The notes: generated from the sequence alone by a model not told the origin. DNA of 51,246 bases from Bacteroidia bacterium (GCA_030426345.1 JAUHYU010000029.1:1-51246); one strand, 5' to 3'; positions 15,961-25,331 are shown, counted from the first letter of the stretch. Made by a program: numbers and translations.

Positions 15961-18096
15961 ATGACGCCAAGATTCAATTTAATCATTCTTATCGCCATCC
16001 TATTTTTCTACAATTGCCAAAGCGATAAAACTCCCAAAGTAAAAACTGGAAAAAACTGGCCGGCATATCTCGGTGACAATCACAACAACCACTATTCGTC
16101 TCTGTCCCAAATCAACAAAGAAAATATCCAGAACCTGCAAGTCGTCTGGGAATATAAAACCACTGACTCGGACTCTTTGGATAAGGGGCAAATGCAATGT
16201 AACCCGATCGTGATTGATGGCGTACTTTATGGGTCTTCCCCAAAGTTGAAAATTTTTGCCATCGATGCGGCAACTGGTAAAAAGTCATGGGAGTTTGACC
16301 CTTCTGGAATTGGAAAAATTTCGGTAAAGGCACATAGGGGAGTGATGTATTGGGAATCCGGAGATGATAAAAGGATTTTCTTTACGGCAGGGGCTTATCT
16401 TTTTGCCTTAGATGCAGAGACAGGATTACCTGTCCAATCATTTGGGGATTCCGGAAGGGCTTCCTTAAAAGCTGATCTCGGGGATTGGGCGCAAAAACTT
16501 TTCGTAAGTGCTACAACGCCCGGGGTCATTTATAATGATCTTTTGATCATCGGTACGAGTCTTTCAGAAGGACCTGATGCTGCTCCAGGGCATATCCGAG
16601 CTTACAATGTCCTCACGGGAGAAGTTGCATGGACGTTTAAAACCATTCCCCACCCGGGGGAATTTGGTTATGACACGTGGCCTAAAGAAGCCTACAGGTC
16701 CAGCGGCGGGGCAAATTCATGGTCCGGGATGGCTTTGGATAAAGAACGCGGCATGGTATTCATTCCGACGGGATCAGCCTCTTATGATTTTTATGGTGGA
16801 AACAGGAAAGGAGCCAATCTATTCGCTAATTGTTTGCTGGCATTGGATGCGAATACGGGTAAGCGCATTTGGCATTTTCAGACCGTCCACCATGATATTT
16901 GGGATCGGGATCTACCTGCACCACCCAACTTGATTACCGTCACGCATGATGGAGAAAAAATTGATGCCGTGGCGCAAACCACAAAATCAGGTTTTGTGTT
17001 TTTATTTGATAGGGAGACAGGGAAGCCATTATTTCCGATAGAAGAACGAACTGTAAAAGAAACCGATCTAGAAGGCGAATCTACTTGGCCGACCCAACCT
17101 TTCCCAACAAAACCACCACCATTTTCGGGTCAAAAACTCACACTGGAAAATGTAACAGACATCAGTCCCGAATCTCACGATTATGTTGCAGGGATTCTTG
17201 AAAATGTACGGACAGGAGAGCAATTCATTCCCCCAAGCAGACAAGGCACTGTAGTCTACCCTGGCTTCGATGGAGGTGCAGAATGGGGTGGCGCCGCTTT
17301 TGATCCGACCACCAATTTGCTATATGTCAATGCGAATGAAATGGCGTGGATACTTACAATGGTAGATAGAAATCCTGGCAGTTCTGAAAATCCCCTTACT
17401 ACTGGAGCGGCCACTTATCTGGCTAATTGTGCTATGTGCCATGGTCAGAATAGGCAGGGCAATACCGGAGGGACATATCCGTCGCTCATGGGTGTGGAAA
17501 GAAAATATAAAAGGGATGAAATAAAAGACCTTATAACCCATGGCAAGAATATGATGCCGGCGTTGAAACATCTTGGCGAAAAGAAGATTGAAGCTGTCAT
17601 TGATTTTATATCAGGAATAAAAGAGACCATGGAAAATGAGGGCATTTCTAAGGATGAAAAGGAACCAAAGGTACCTTTTACCCATACAGGCTACAATCGC
17701 TTTTTTGATCCCTATGGCTACCCAGCCATGAAACCGCCGTGGGGCACACTCAATGCCATTGACCTGAACAAAGGGGAAATAGTGTGGCAAGTTCCATTGG
17801 GTGAATTTGAAGAGCTAACTAAAAAAGGCATTCCCATAACCGGCACAGAAAACTACGGAGGGCCGATCGTGACGGCTAGCGGATTAATTTTTATCGGGGC
17901 TTCCAAAGATGAATATTTCAGAGCATTTGACGCTGCAATTGGGGAAGAAATCTGGAAGTATAAGCTTCCGGCAGGAGGTTACGCTACGCCAAGCACCTAC
18001 GAAGTCAACGGAAAGCAATATGTCGTCATCGCCTGTGGTGGCAACAAAATGGGCACTAAGGCCGGAGACAGCTATGTGGCTTTTGCGTTGCCGTGA
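15961..18096 (+). CDS. PQQ-dependent dehydrogenase with inserted cytochrome c domain, lipoprotein
   Basis: A 711-residue quinoprotein. The signal peptide ends in a lipobox-like F-Y-N-C (Cys19). The propeller begins W-P-A-Y-L-G-D-N-H and N-L-Q-V-V-W-E-Y-K-T and carries blade motifs such as Y-G-S-S-P-K, A-L-D-A-N-T-G-K-R-I-W-H-F-Q and D-I-W-D-R-D-L-P-A-P-P-N. A haem-binding C-A-M-C-H at residues 490-494, with a likely Met ligand in K-N-M-M-P-A, marks a cytochrome c inserted between propeller blades. The propeller then resumes (P-P-W-G-T-L-N-A-I-D-L-N). The fusion lets electrons from sugar or alcohol oxidation pass to haem within one chain. No PQQ synthesis genes are in the window. Confidence 0.92.
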   Translation: MTPRFNLIILIAILFFYNCQSDKTPKVKTGKNWPAYLGDNHNNHYSSLSQINKENIQNLQVVWEYKTTDSDSLDKGQMQCNPIVIDGVLYGSSPKLKIFAIDAATGKKSWEFDPSGIGKISVKAHRGVMYWESGDDKRIFFTAGAYLFALDAETGLPVQSFGDSGRASLKADLGDWAQKLFVSATTPGVIYNDLLIIGTSLSEGPDAAPGHIRAYNVLTGEVAWTFKTIPHPGEFGYDTWPKEAYRSSGGANSWSGMALDKERGMVFIPTGSASYDFYGGNRKGANLFANCLLALDANTGKRIWHFQTVHHDIWDRDLPAPPNLITVTHDGEKIDAVAQTTKSGFVFLFDRETGKPLFPIEERTVKETDLEGESTWPTQPFPTKPPPFSGQKLTLENVTDISPESHDYVAGILENVRTGEQFIPPSRQGTVVYPGFDGGAEWGGAAFDPTTNLLYVNANEMAWILTMVDRNPGSSENPLTTGAATYLANCAMCHGQNRQGNTGGTYPSLMGVERKYKRDEIKDLITHGKNMMPALKHLGEKKIEAVIDFISGIKETMENEGISKDEKEPKVPFTHTGYNRFFDPYGYPAMKPPWGTLNAIDLNKGEIVWQVPLGEFEELTKKGIPITGTENYGGPIVTASGLIFIGASKDEYFRAFDAAIGEEIWKYKLPAGGYATPSTYEVNGKQYVVIACGGNKMGTKAGDSYVAFALP

Positions 18097-18200
18097 TTAT
18101 AGTTTCGTTCTGAACACATAACCCAAGTCTGCAAAATGTATGGCATTTGTGTCCCACCACAATGCAAGAAGTTTTGCAAGGCATCAATAGCGAGAAGGAG

Positions 18201-18656
18201 CTATTTGGTAATGATAACGATCACTCCATTGGCGCCCCGGGCACCATAAATGGAGGCATCAGCTCCTTTCAATACATTGATTGACTTAATATCGTTTGGG
18301 TAAACAGTGGCCACAACTTGGGCATAAGTGTTAACGAATCTTCCATTTACCACATAAAGTGGAGCTGAACTTGCGTGAAATGATGCCGCTGATCCCACTA
18401 TGATAACCACATTATTTCCATTTCCAGTTACTTTGACACCGGGAAATCTACGCAGCATATCGGCTAAAGATATATTTGACTCTCTATCCTCATTAGGTCT
18501 TATCGAATGATTGGGTTGATTGGAATCAACTTGATGGTATCCGCTGTCAACAACCCCTGTAGAACTGGGATTTGCCCCTACGTTGTTCTTAGTGACTGAA
18601 CACGAAATGAGATACAGTGAGATAATTACCGCCAGATATGTTGCAGAATTTTTCAT
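18201..18656 (-). CDS. Plug-domain-only lipoprotein (TonB receptor plug-like)
   Basis: A 151-residue lipoprotein with signal ending at Cys19 (L-I-S-C). Residues about 65-151 match the plug domain of SusC/TonB receptors: L-A-D-M-L-R-R-F-P-G-V-K-V, P-L-Y-V-V-N-G-R-F, and the strongly conserved end N-D-I-K-S-I-N-V-L-K-G-A-D-A-S-I-Y-G-A-R-G-A-N-G-V-I-V-I. The protein stops where a barrel would begin. Such stand-alone plug proteins exist in Bacteroidota and have no settled role. It is convergent with the PQQ dehydrogenase and divergent from the sigma-factor operon. A decayed receptor is possible, but the frame is clean and the signal peptide intact. Confidence 0.8.
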   Translation of the reverse strand: MKNSATYLAVIISLYLISCSVTKNNVGANPSSTGVVDSGYHQVDSNQPNHSIRPNEDRESNISLADMLRRFPGVKVTGNGNNVVIIVGSAASFHASSAPLYVVNGRFVNTYAQVVATVYPNDIKSINVLKGADASIYGARGANGVIVIITK

Positions 18657-18940
18657 TATTCACAGTGTGAAAAATAATATTCTTCTTTAGTTACAAGACA
18701 ATGAATATGCTTCCAACCCTGAGTTCGGTGAAAAAAATCACATAAGGATCCCCCCCCTAAATTCTATTGACGAAAATTGAGAATTTGAGGAAATTAAATC
18801 CCAAATTACAATGGTCAGAGATAATTCAAATTTCGGAATAATACCACTTGTGAGAAATTAATTTGCAGGCTTCTGTTATGTTTTCCTTGTCCATGCGTAT
18901 TGCTTAAAACCTTTTACAATGATGAACGATCAATCCCAAA

Positions 18941-19423
18941 ATGGATAAAGGTGTTTTTTGGAACCATGTAAATCCGTTGCAGGAACGATTATTCAAATTT
19001 GCTTATTCGATGCTCAAAAACAGGGAAGATGCCCAAGACTCGGTACATGATGTCCTGGAAAAACTTTGGTATAAAAGGAATCATCTTCGTTGGGAGGAAA
19101 ATTTAAATGCATTTGCCATGCGAACAATGAAAAACCATTGTATAGATACATTGAGAAAGCGGAAGCAACTATTGAATGTGGATGCGGAAGACACAACAAT
19201 TCAAGCTGATATTCCAAATGAAAACTTCGATATGGTAGAGTTGATAAAAACGAGGATCGGCCTGCTTCCACTTGAGCAAAGAATGGTCATCGAATTGAAG
19301 GATATCCAAGGATATAGCTATCAAGAAATCGGTGAAATAATGGAAATGCCGATTCCAACATTGAGGGTTTATCTAGGCAGAGCAAGAAAATTTGTAATAA
19401 AAACCATCGAAAATGAGCGATAA
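18941..19423 (+). CDS. ECF-type RNA polymerase sigma factor
   Basis: A 160-residue group 4 sigma factor. Region 2 spans about 10-75 (F-K-F-A-Y-S-M-L-K-N-R-E-D-A-Q-D-S-V-H-D-V). Region 4 spans about 105-155 (L-P-L-E-Q-R-M-V-I, G-Y-S-Y-Q-E-I-G-E-I-M, T-L-R-V-Y-L-G-R-A-R). The start at 18941 is the first ATG in frame. Two out-of-frame ATGs at 18919 and 18922 open a nine-codon reading frame that stops at 18948, overlapping this start. The gene overlaps the following membrane protein by 11 bp, as is usual for a sigma/anti-sigma pair. Confidence 0.93.
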   Translation: MDKGVFWNHVNPLQERLFKFAYSMLKNREDAQDSVHDVLEKLWYKRNHLRWEENLNAFAMRTMKNHCIDTLRKRKQLLNVDAEDTTIQADIPNENFDMVELIKTRIGLLPLEQRMVIELKDIQGYSYQEIGEIMEMPIPTLRVYLGRARKFVIKTIENER

Positions 19424-19889
19424 AAAATTTGATGATTATAAGGATAAATTTCTTCAGGGCGCATTGACCCCAGAAGAAGAAGAAGAATTCAAGCAACTGA
19501 TTTGTGAAAATCCCAATGAGCAATCCATGGATTTTCAGGCCCTTTTTACGATTTCCGAATCACAAAGCCTGCCAGCCAGCTCACCATTTTCCAAAGAAAC
19601 CTTTTTTCAAAAAATAGAATCTAACCAGAAGGCCAAGCGAAAAAGAACGTATTGGATAGCGGCCAGCTTGATCGGAATATTGTTGTTTGCCGCGGCGTTG
19701 TTTTTCCAACAAAAAAAGGCCCAAAAATCCATGGCCCAGGCCGAGGTGGATCGATCGTTGGAAATAACGAAAATGGCCTTGAATTCCATTTCTACTCATC
19801 TAGAAACCGGATTGAAAAAAGCCGAGAAAGGAATGGATTTTTCGATGCCTTATAAATCATTGTCACATTTAAACAAACCGCAAAAATAA
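19413..19889 (+). CDS. Putative anti-sigma factor, single-pass membrane protein
   Basis: A 158-residue protein starting inside the end of the sigma gene (11-bp overlap). The N-terminal 70 residues are polar and helical (L-T-P-E-E-E-E-E-F-K-Q-L-I), one membrane helix follows at about 78-95 (Y-W-I-A-A-S-L-I-G-I-L-L-F), then a periplasmic tail with a coiled-coil look. Layout and position fit an anti-sigma that holds the ECF factor at the membrane. No zinc-binding HxxxCxxC is present, so it is not a ZAS-type anti-sigma. Two CCATG-word copies (19525-19547, 19711-19734) lie inside it. Confidence 0.7.
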   Translation: MSDKKFDDYKDKFLQGALTPEEEEEFKQLICENPNEQSMDFQALFTISESQSLPASSPFSKETFFQKIESNQKAKRKRTYWIAASLIGILLFAAALFFQQKKAQKSMAQAEVDRSLEITKMALNSISTHLETGLKKAEKGMDFSMPYKSLSHLNKPQK

Positions 19890-19895
19890 TAATCT

Positions 19896-20381
19896 ATGAA
19901 AAAATTCATCCTTCTTTTCCTCTTACATCTGCTTCTGCTTCAAGCTTATTCACAATCTCAAAACAGGGAATTGATAGACCATATAATAGACTATGTTCAC
20001 AAATCAGTGGATCACTGCGACTATTATGAAGTGACCGAAGAGATGTTCAAATCAATTGCTGAGGATCCGCGATTTCAGAGCTCCGAAAAAATTGATTATA
20101 TCAAAAAAATAGAGTATGTGATCTATGTAGAATGCAAAAACACGCAGAGAACTTTCTATGAAAATTTCATATCTGGATATAACCTGAAGGGATTCAAAGT
20201 ATTGATGCGAACAAAATCCAACAACGAAAGTTTCACTTTTTATAAAAACTCAAATGATGGAATGAATGAGTATTTGCTCATTCAAGATAGAGGATTGTCC
20301 TATGTCAAAACCAGTCTGAACATCTCTACACTCAACGAGATGGGGGGGATTATCCGCTTGATTGGTGAATTGGGTGGTTAG
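19896..20381 (+). CDS. DUF4252-like secreted protein of the sigma operon
   Basis: A 161-residue protein with signal peptide (about 1-20, ending A-Y-S-Q-S). The mature part has alternating helix and strand segments (I-D-Y-I-K-K-I-E-Y-V-I-Y-V-E-C, F-K-V-L-M-R-T-K-S) like the DUF4252 family, which in Bacteroidota commonly sits behind ECF sigma and anti-sigma genes. It begins 6 bp after the anti-sigma stop, so it is the third gene of the operon and a probable regulon member or signal sensor. Function is unknown. Confidence 0.65.
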   Translation: MKKFILLFLLHLLLLQAYSQSQNRELIDHIIDYVHKSVDHCDYYEVTEEMFKSIAEDPRFQSSEKIDYIKKIEYVIYVECKNTQRTFYENFISGYNLKGFKVLMRTKSNNESFTFYKNSNDGMNEYLLIQDRGLSYVKTSLNISTLNEMGGIIRLIGELGG

Positions 20382-20419
20382 TCTCAGCGGATCAACACCG
20401 AACCATTCTAATTATTTTT

Positions 20420-21748
20420 TTATTCATACCTCAATGAGGTGATAGGATCCTGATTTGCTGCACGTTTTGCCGGGGTATAGCCAAATATAACCCCAATGGA
20501 CACAGCCACACCAAATGATAGAATGATGGAAAAAATGCTGAGTATAGTGGGTATATCAGCAACTTCAGACACTCCAATGGCAATCGCACTTCCAAGAATC
20601 ACACCGACCAAGCCACCTGATACCGAGATCATTACTGCCTCCATCAAAAACTGATAGGTGATATCTGCTTTTTTTGCACCTACTGCCATGCGCAGGCCTA
20701 TTTCTTTGATGCGTTCTAAGACAGATGCCAGCATGATATTCATAATACCAATTCCTCCTACCAACAAGGAGATTCCAGCTATCGCTCCCAATACAAAATT
20801 GAAAATACTTTTAGTCCGCTGTTGCTGTTTTAGCAGTAATTCAGGGATGGTAATTTCATAGTCCACGACACCTTTGTGCTTTCGCTTCAGTGTTTTTGAC
20901 AATACTTGCGCAACTCCATTAAGCTGATCAGTTTTTGAAACTTGTATCACCAATCGATCAAGCTGGTGATAGTTTGGGGATTTTTCACGGTCTTCAGGAT
21001 TTGATCGGCTAAACATTTTTATTGCTGCTTCAGTAACCAAAGACCGGTTTTCATAGCGGATCAATACTGTTTGCAAGGGAGCATATACATCCATGTTATA
21101 GTCTCGGATGCCCAGATTAGAAATGCTTTTTTTAGAAATATGCCGCTCTTCCAAAACCCCAATCACTTTCAGCCAATGACTCCCAACTTTTATTTTTTTG
21201 CCAATCGGATTCTCCTTACTAAAAAATTTTGCTTTGATGCTCTTGCCAATGATACAAACGGGTTTTCCATAGCCAACATGATCTTCATTGAAATACTTTC
21301 CTTCACTTAATTCAAAACCGGAAATATCAAAATAGCTATTATCTACCCCAACAAGCTTGGCACTTCTGCGCCGGGCATTTTTCATGATATATGTATCAAT
21401 TATTATTTCGGGGCTTAACTTTTCTATGCCCGGAATCACCTCTTCAATACTCTTTGTATCCAACAGGGTGAGTCCGGCTGAAAGGTTTTTCTCCTTGCCC
21501 TGATCACTTTCTCCTTCTTCTACTTCAGATTCTTTTTGCTCAATAATTGGCGTAACAACGATGTTATTAACTCCTACCAATTTTATCTGTTCCAATATCT
21601 CTTCTTGAGCACCAGATCCGATGGCCATCATGGCGATAACTGCCGCCACACCAAAAATGATTCCTAGGCCGGTAAGCAGTGACCGTAATTTATTGGCCAT
21701 AACCGCATCGAGTGCGATATTGAAATTTGCTAAAATTCTCTGATTCAT
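20420..21748 (-). CDS. ABC transporter permease, MacB/FtsX type (set 1)
   Basis: A 442-residue inner-membrane protein with an N-terminal helix (L-R-S-L-L-T-G-L-G-I-I-F-G-V-A-A-V-I-A-M-M), a large periplasmic MacB-PCD domain, and three C-terminal helices with the FtsX signature (I-A-G-I-S-L-L-V-G-G-I-G-I-M-N-I-M-L-A-S-V and E-R-I-K-E-I-G-L-R-M-A-V-G-A). It has no ATPase domain and none lies beside it. It follows the adaptor gene by 7 bp. The pair is strongly similar to the genes at 30648-33448. Likely role: mechanotransmission-type efflux or lipoprotein transport. Confidence 0.9.
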   Translation of the reverse strand: MNQRILANFNIALDAVMANKLRSLLTGLGIIFGVAAVIAMMAIGSGAQEEILEQIKLVGVNNIVVTPIIEQKESEVEEGESDQGKEKNLSAGLTLLDTKSIEEVIPGIEKLSPEIIIDTYIMKNARRRSAKLVGVDNSYFDISGFELSEGKYFNEDHVGYGKPVCIIGKSIKAKFFSKENPIGKKIKVGSHWLKVIGVLEERHISKKSISNLGIRDYNMDVYAPLQTVLIRYENRSLVTEAAIKMFSRSNPEDREKSPNYHQLDRLVIQVSKTDQLNGVAQVLSKTLKRKHKGVVDYEITIPELLLKQQQRTKSIFNFVLGAIAGISLLVGGIGIMNIMLASVLERIKEIGLRMAVGAKKADITYQFLMEAVMISVSGGLVGVILGSAIAIGVSEVADIPTILSIFSIILSFGVAVSIGVIFGYTPAKRAANQDPITSLRYE

Positions 21749-21755
21749 AACGCCT

Positions 21756-23030
21756 TTATTCTGAAGCGAGCTTATCTGCAGAATCCTCCAACATATTTAT
21801 TTCCTTTTCAGACATTCCTTCAGGATCAGATAAATACACCATGTCATTTTCACTCAGCCCTTTCAATATGACTACTTCGTCCGAGTTGGATTGGCCTAAA
21901 AAAACTTGTTGTTTCGTAGCACTTAGCCCATCTTTTTTATAGACAAATGATATAGAATCCCCTTGAGAATGCAAGGATTCGACAGGGATAAACAATGCAT
22001 CTGCCACCTCTCCGGAAACAATTGTATTGCTTGTAGTCATGCCGGGCCGGAGCGTCGTATCAGACTCGTTGATTTCAATGAGCAATTGAAATACTTTGGC
22101 ATCGGAATTTGGCTTTTGTTCACCGACATTTGCAATTTCTAGCACCTGACCTGTCAATTTCTTTTCGGGAAATGCATCCAGTCCAATTTCTACCCGCTGA
22201 TCAACTTTTACAGTATTTATATCAACTTCGTTAATATAGCTTTTAGAGACCATTCTACTTAAATCTGGCAATTTTGCCACAACAGGATCCCAAGGTTGTA
22301 TGGTTGCCCCAACACCTTGCTTTTGTCCTCTCCAGTCTCTTTTGTAGATCACCATCCCCTGCTCGGGTGCTGTTACTGTAAATTCCTCTGCTAATCCTCT
22401 TAAAAAATTACGCTGATTTTGATCGTCCATCATTTTAGCAGCAGCTTCATCGACTTCTGCGACTGCTTTTTCGCTTTGCAACCGATAGTTTTCTACCGCT
22501 TGGTTATAAGCACGTTTGGACTTTTCGACATTTATTTCCGCTTTTTTGATTTCGGCAGGAGGCTCAAATTGTGACTGGCTTAATATGATTTCTTTTTCCT
22601 CAATATCAAATTTCAAATTGATGAGTTCGTCGCGGGCTTTTCTAAGTTGCAATGCCGTATCTAGTTTTGCTTGGGTGTATTGCGACATTGTCTGCTGCAG
22701 ATCTGTCTCTTCCTTCTGGATTTTATCACCTATTTCAGATTGATCGAGACGTGCGATGTAACCACCCTTTTGAACAACAGTCCCTTCATCAACAATGTCA
22801 TTGATTTTAACTTGCCAAATTTGCGCACGCCTCAATCCGTCAGGGCCCATGATTTCCACAGAATTTTTGGCATCGAGTTCGCCGGCTGTAGTTACTTCCA
22901 TCCTAAAAACTCCCTTTTTTACTTCTGTCAGGACTTCAGAGTCGTCGGTAGTGCTTCCTCCAAATTTTAAGAACAAGAGAATAACAATTGCAGCGATGAC
23001 GGAGATTGAGATGATTATTTTCTTATTCAT
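21756..23030 (-). CDS. Periplasmic adaptor protein (HlyD/MacA type, set 1)
   Basis: The start is set at the ATG of M-N-K-K-I-I-I-S-I at 23030 rather than the longer frame, because a clean membrane anchor begins there. The 424-residue product has one N-terminal helix, a biotinyl-lipoyl-like half motif, a coiled-coil hairpin (about 95-200, with R-K-A-R-D-E-L-I-N-L and S-Q-F-E-P-P-A), a second lipoyl half (F-T-V-T-A-P-E-Q-G-M-V) and beta-barrel domains. It bridges inner-membrane permease and outer-membrane channel. It precedes the permease by 7 bp. No TolC is attached to this set. Confidence 0.9.
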   Translation of the reverse strand: MNKKIIISISVIAAIVILLFLKFGGSTTDDSEVLTEVKKGVFRMEVTTAGELDAKNSVEIMGPDGLRRAQIWQVKINDIVDEGTVVQKGGYIARLDQSEIGDKIQKEETDLQQTMSQYTQAKLDTALQLRKARDELINLKFDIEEKEIILSQSQFEPPAEIKKAEINVEKSKRAYNQAVENYRLQSEKAVAEVDEAAAKMMDDQNQRNFLRGLAEEFTVTAPEQGMVIYKRDWRGQKQGVGATIQPWDPVVAKLPDLSRMVSKSYINEVDINTVKVDQRVEIGLDAFPEKKLTGQVLEIANVGEQKPNSDAKVFQLLIEINESDTTLRPGMTTSNTIVSGEVADALFIPVESLHSQGDSISFVYKKDGLSATKQQVFLGQSNSDEVVILKGLSENDMVYLSDPEGMSEKEINMLEDSADKLASE

Positions 23031-23309
23031 AATAATAGGTATGGGATAGCAAAAATATTTGCCGGTTTTATAAAACGAATTATAAAAATAATAATTAATC
23101 TCATGAAAATAGCACTTTCTAACATACAATCTATTTCAAATCCATGGTAGGCATTCTTGAGTGCCAGAACCAATCTCAAGGCACCAAATTAAAAGAATAT
23201 GTTTATAACGTGGGTCTGGTGAGTAAATGCCCTGTGTGCCTATAACAAATCTAATAATATTTCTCCAAGAAGATGTTCCATGCATGATCCCTGTTTAAGC
23301 ATTCTTTAC

Positions 23310-23317
23310 TACTTTTG
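23310..23317 (+). promoter_or_regulatory. Putative -7 box upstream of the BatA-like gene
   Basis: TACTTTTG matches TAnnTTTG exactly and ends 6 bases before the chosen ATG (23324). Transcription would then start at or next to the start codon. The box overlaps a TTG at 23315 that could otherwise be read as a start, which argues for the ATG. Confidence 0.5.
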
Positions 23318-23323
23318 TGGCTG

Positions 23324-25330
23324 ATGACATTTCTTTATCCAGAGTTTTTATTTGGCCTTTTTGCACTTGCCATTCCCATCATTGTCCATCTTTTTAATTT
23401 TAGAAGGGCAAAAAAGATCTATTTTTCCAATACGAGATTTCTGAGAAACATCAAGAAATCCACGAGTCAAAAGCTAAAACTGAAGCATTATCTTATTCTG
23501 TTATCAAGATTGCTCTTTCTTTCGTTTTTAGTTCTGGCATTTGCTCAGCCATTTTTGCCCAGCGAGGATAAAAACCCTCAAGCAGAAAGTGTTTATATTT
23601 ATCTGGACAATTCGGCGAGCATGTCCAATCGGACAGTAAGTAGTGCTACCGGTTTGAATCAGGCGATTGATTATGTGACAAAAGTTCTGGATTTGTATCC
23701 TACCAATACTTCATACAAGTTGCTTACCAATGATTTTGCGCCATTTTCTAACACCTTGAAAAGCAAGGATGAGATTGAGGAACTGCTTACAGAACTGAAG
23801 CAAAGCACTATTTCACGGACATTTCCTGAAGCTTATACTCGATTGAAAAGCCATACGCTCCGACAATCAGAAAAGAGTAAGGATGTTTTTATTATATCAG
23901 ATTTTCAACGATCGACTATTGGAAACGCCGACGAATGGAGATTGGATACGGCTGATCAAGTATTCGTTTCACCAATTTCATTTGATGCAACCAAAAATAT
24001 TTTTGTAGATAGTATTTATCTTTCAAGTCCATATCTGCTGGCTAATGAAAAAAACCAGCTAAATGTCATTTTGAAAAATACCGGAGATGAGGATGCATCA
24101 AATCTCCCTGTAAAATTACTTATCAATGAGCTTCAAGCTGCCAGCTCGGTGGTGAGCATTCCGGCCAATGGAACCAAGGAATTGAATTTCGAAATTGGTT
24201 ACAATCTCGAAAAAATCAATCAATGCCGGATCAGTTTTGAAGATTACCCGGTCACGTTCGACAATGACTTCTATTTTGTGCTAAAGCTGGAGCAGAAAAT
24301 TAATGTTATGGAAATCAACAATGGTGATACAAAGTCGTCCGTTGGTACTGTTTATGGAAATAAGCAGCTTTTTAACTATACTTCCCAAAGGGCATCCAAT
24401 ACAGATTATAGCTTGATCGGGCAAGTGGATTTGGTGATCCTCAATGGCTTACAACAGATCGATAATTCACTTTCTATGGCACTCAATCGATATGTGGATG
24501 AGGGCGGTTCGCTATTTGTCATTCCGGGAAATAACCCGGATGTGATGTCTTATTTGAGTTTTGTTCCTTCCGTCAAAGAGGTAAAGCAAGATACTACAAT
24601 GGTCTCAGTTTCCATGCCTGACCTTGCCAATCCGTTTTATGAAAATATTTTTGAAAACACCGATGAGGAAATAGAAATGCCAACTGCGAAAACGGTTTTT
24701 TCTTGGCATGGACAACAAATGGATTTGCTTAGGCTGCGCAACAATCTGCCTTTTCTATCGGGGTTCAATCAAAATGGAACAATTTTTATTCTTGCTTCTC
24801 CGCTGGAAGATCGGTTTACCAATTTCCATCGACATGCGCTTTTTGTACCTGTGATGTACCGAATGGCGGCGATAAGCAAGCGGACTTTTGAGGCTCCCTA
24901 TTATAGCATCAACTCCCCTGTGATCCACCTGAAGATTGATAGCCTCAATAAAAAAGACATTTTTAAATTGACCAATCAAGAATCAGAACTTATCCCAAAC
25001 CAACGGATCAATGCCAATGAATTGGTGCTTGAAATGCCTAAAAATTCCATGAATCCGGGATTTTATTCCCTGAAAAGGGAGAATGAAGAAAAGACCGTTT
25101 TGGCCTTTAACCTTGACAAATCTGAATCTTACCTAGCTCAGATGTCCATGGAAGAAATCAAGGCAGGTTTTTCTGGGGATGAGAATGTGATGCTTTTTGC
25201 GGCAAATGATAGTGACAATTTCTTAAATGAAGTTAAAAAAAATAAATTTGGCGTACCTTTATGGAAATACGCCATAATTTTGTCCTTGATATTTTTATTG
25301 GCTGAAGTGCTGTTAATTAGATTTTTATAA
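23324..25330 (+). CDS. BatA-domain membrane protein (large, VWA-like)
   Basis: A 668-residue protein beginning M-T-F-L-Y-P-E-F-L-F-G, the hallmark of the BatA N-terminal domain, with two membrane helices within the first 80 residues. A von Willebrand-like segment follows (V-Y-I-Y-L-D-N-S-A-S-M-S-N, a D-x-S-x-S-type metal site), then a long extracytoplasmic region and a C-terminal helix (Y-A-I-I-L-S-L-I-F-L-L-A-E-V-L-L). ATG 23324 is preferred over TTG 23315, which overlaps the promoter box. The next gene starts 1 bp after the stop. Members are linked to envelope stress tolerance. The precise role is unknown. Confidence 0.85.
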   Translation: MTFLYPEFLFGLFALAIPIIVHLFNFRRAKKIYFSNTRFLRNIKKSTSQKLKLKHYLILLSRLLFLSFLVLAFAQPFLPSEDKNPQAESVYIYLDNSASMSNRTVSSATGLNQAIDYVTKVLDLYPTNTSYKLLTNDFAPFSNTLKSKDEIEELLTELKQSTISRTFPEAYTRLKSHTLRQSEKSKDVFIISDFQRSTIGNADEWRLDTADQVFVSPISFDATKNIFVDSIYLSSPYLLANEKNQLNVILKNTGDEDASNLPVKLLINELQAASSVVSIPANGTKELNFEIGYNLEKINQCRISFEDYPVTFDNDFYFVLKLEQKINVMEINNGDTKSSVGTVYGNKQLFNYTSQRASNTDYSLIGQVDLVILNGLQQIDNSLSMALNRYVDEGGSLFVIPGNNPDVMSYLSFVPSVKEVKQDTTMVSVSMPDLANPFYENIFENTDEEIEMPTAKTVFSWHGQQMDLLRLRNNLPFLSGFNQNGTIFILASPLEDRFTNFHRHALFVPVMYRMAAISKRTFEAPYYSINSPVIHLKIDSLNKKDIFKLTNQESELIPNQRINANELVLEMPKNSMNPGFYSLKRENEEKTVLAFNLDKSESYLAQMSMEEIKAGFSGDENVMLFAANDSDNFLNEVKKNKFGVPLWKYAIILSLIFLLAEVLLIRFL

Positions 25331-25331
25331 C

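Noticed and set aside
23315-23317. TTG start of the BatA-like gene
   Set aside because: It overlaps a perfect promoter -7 box, and the ATG nine bases downstream begins the conserved BatA N-terminus.
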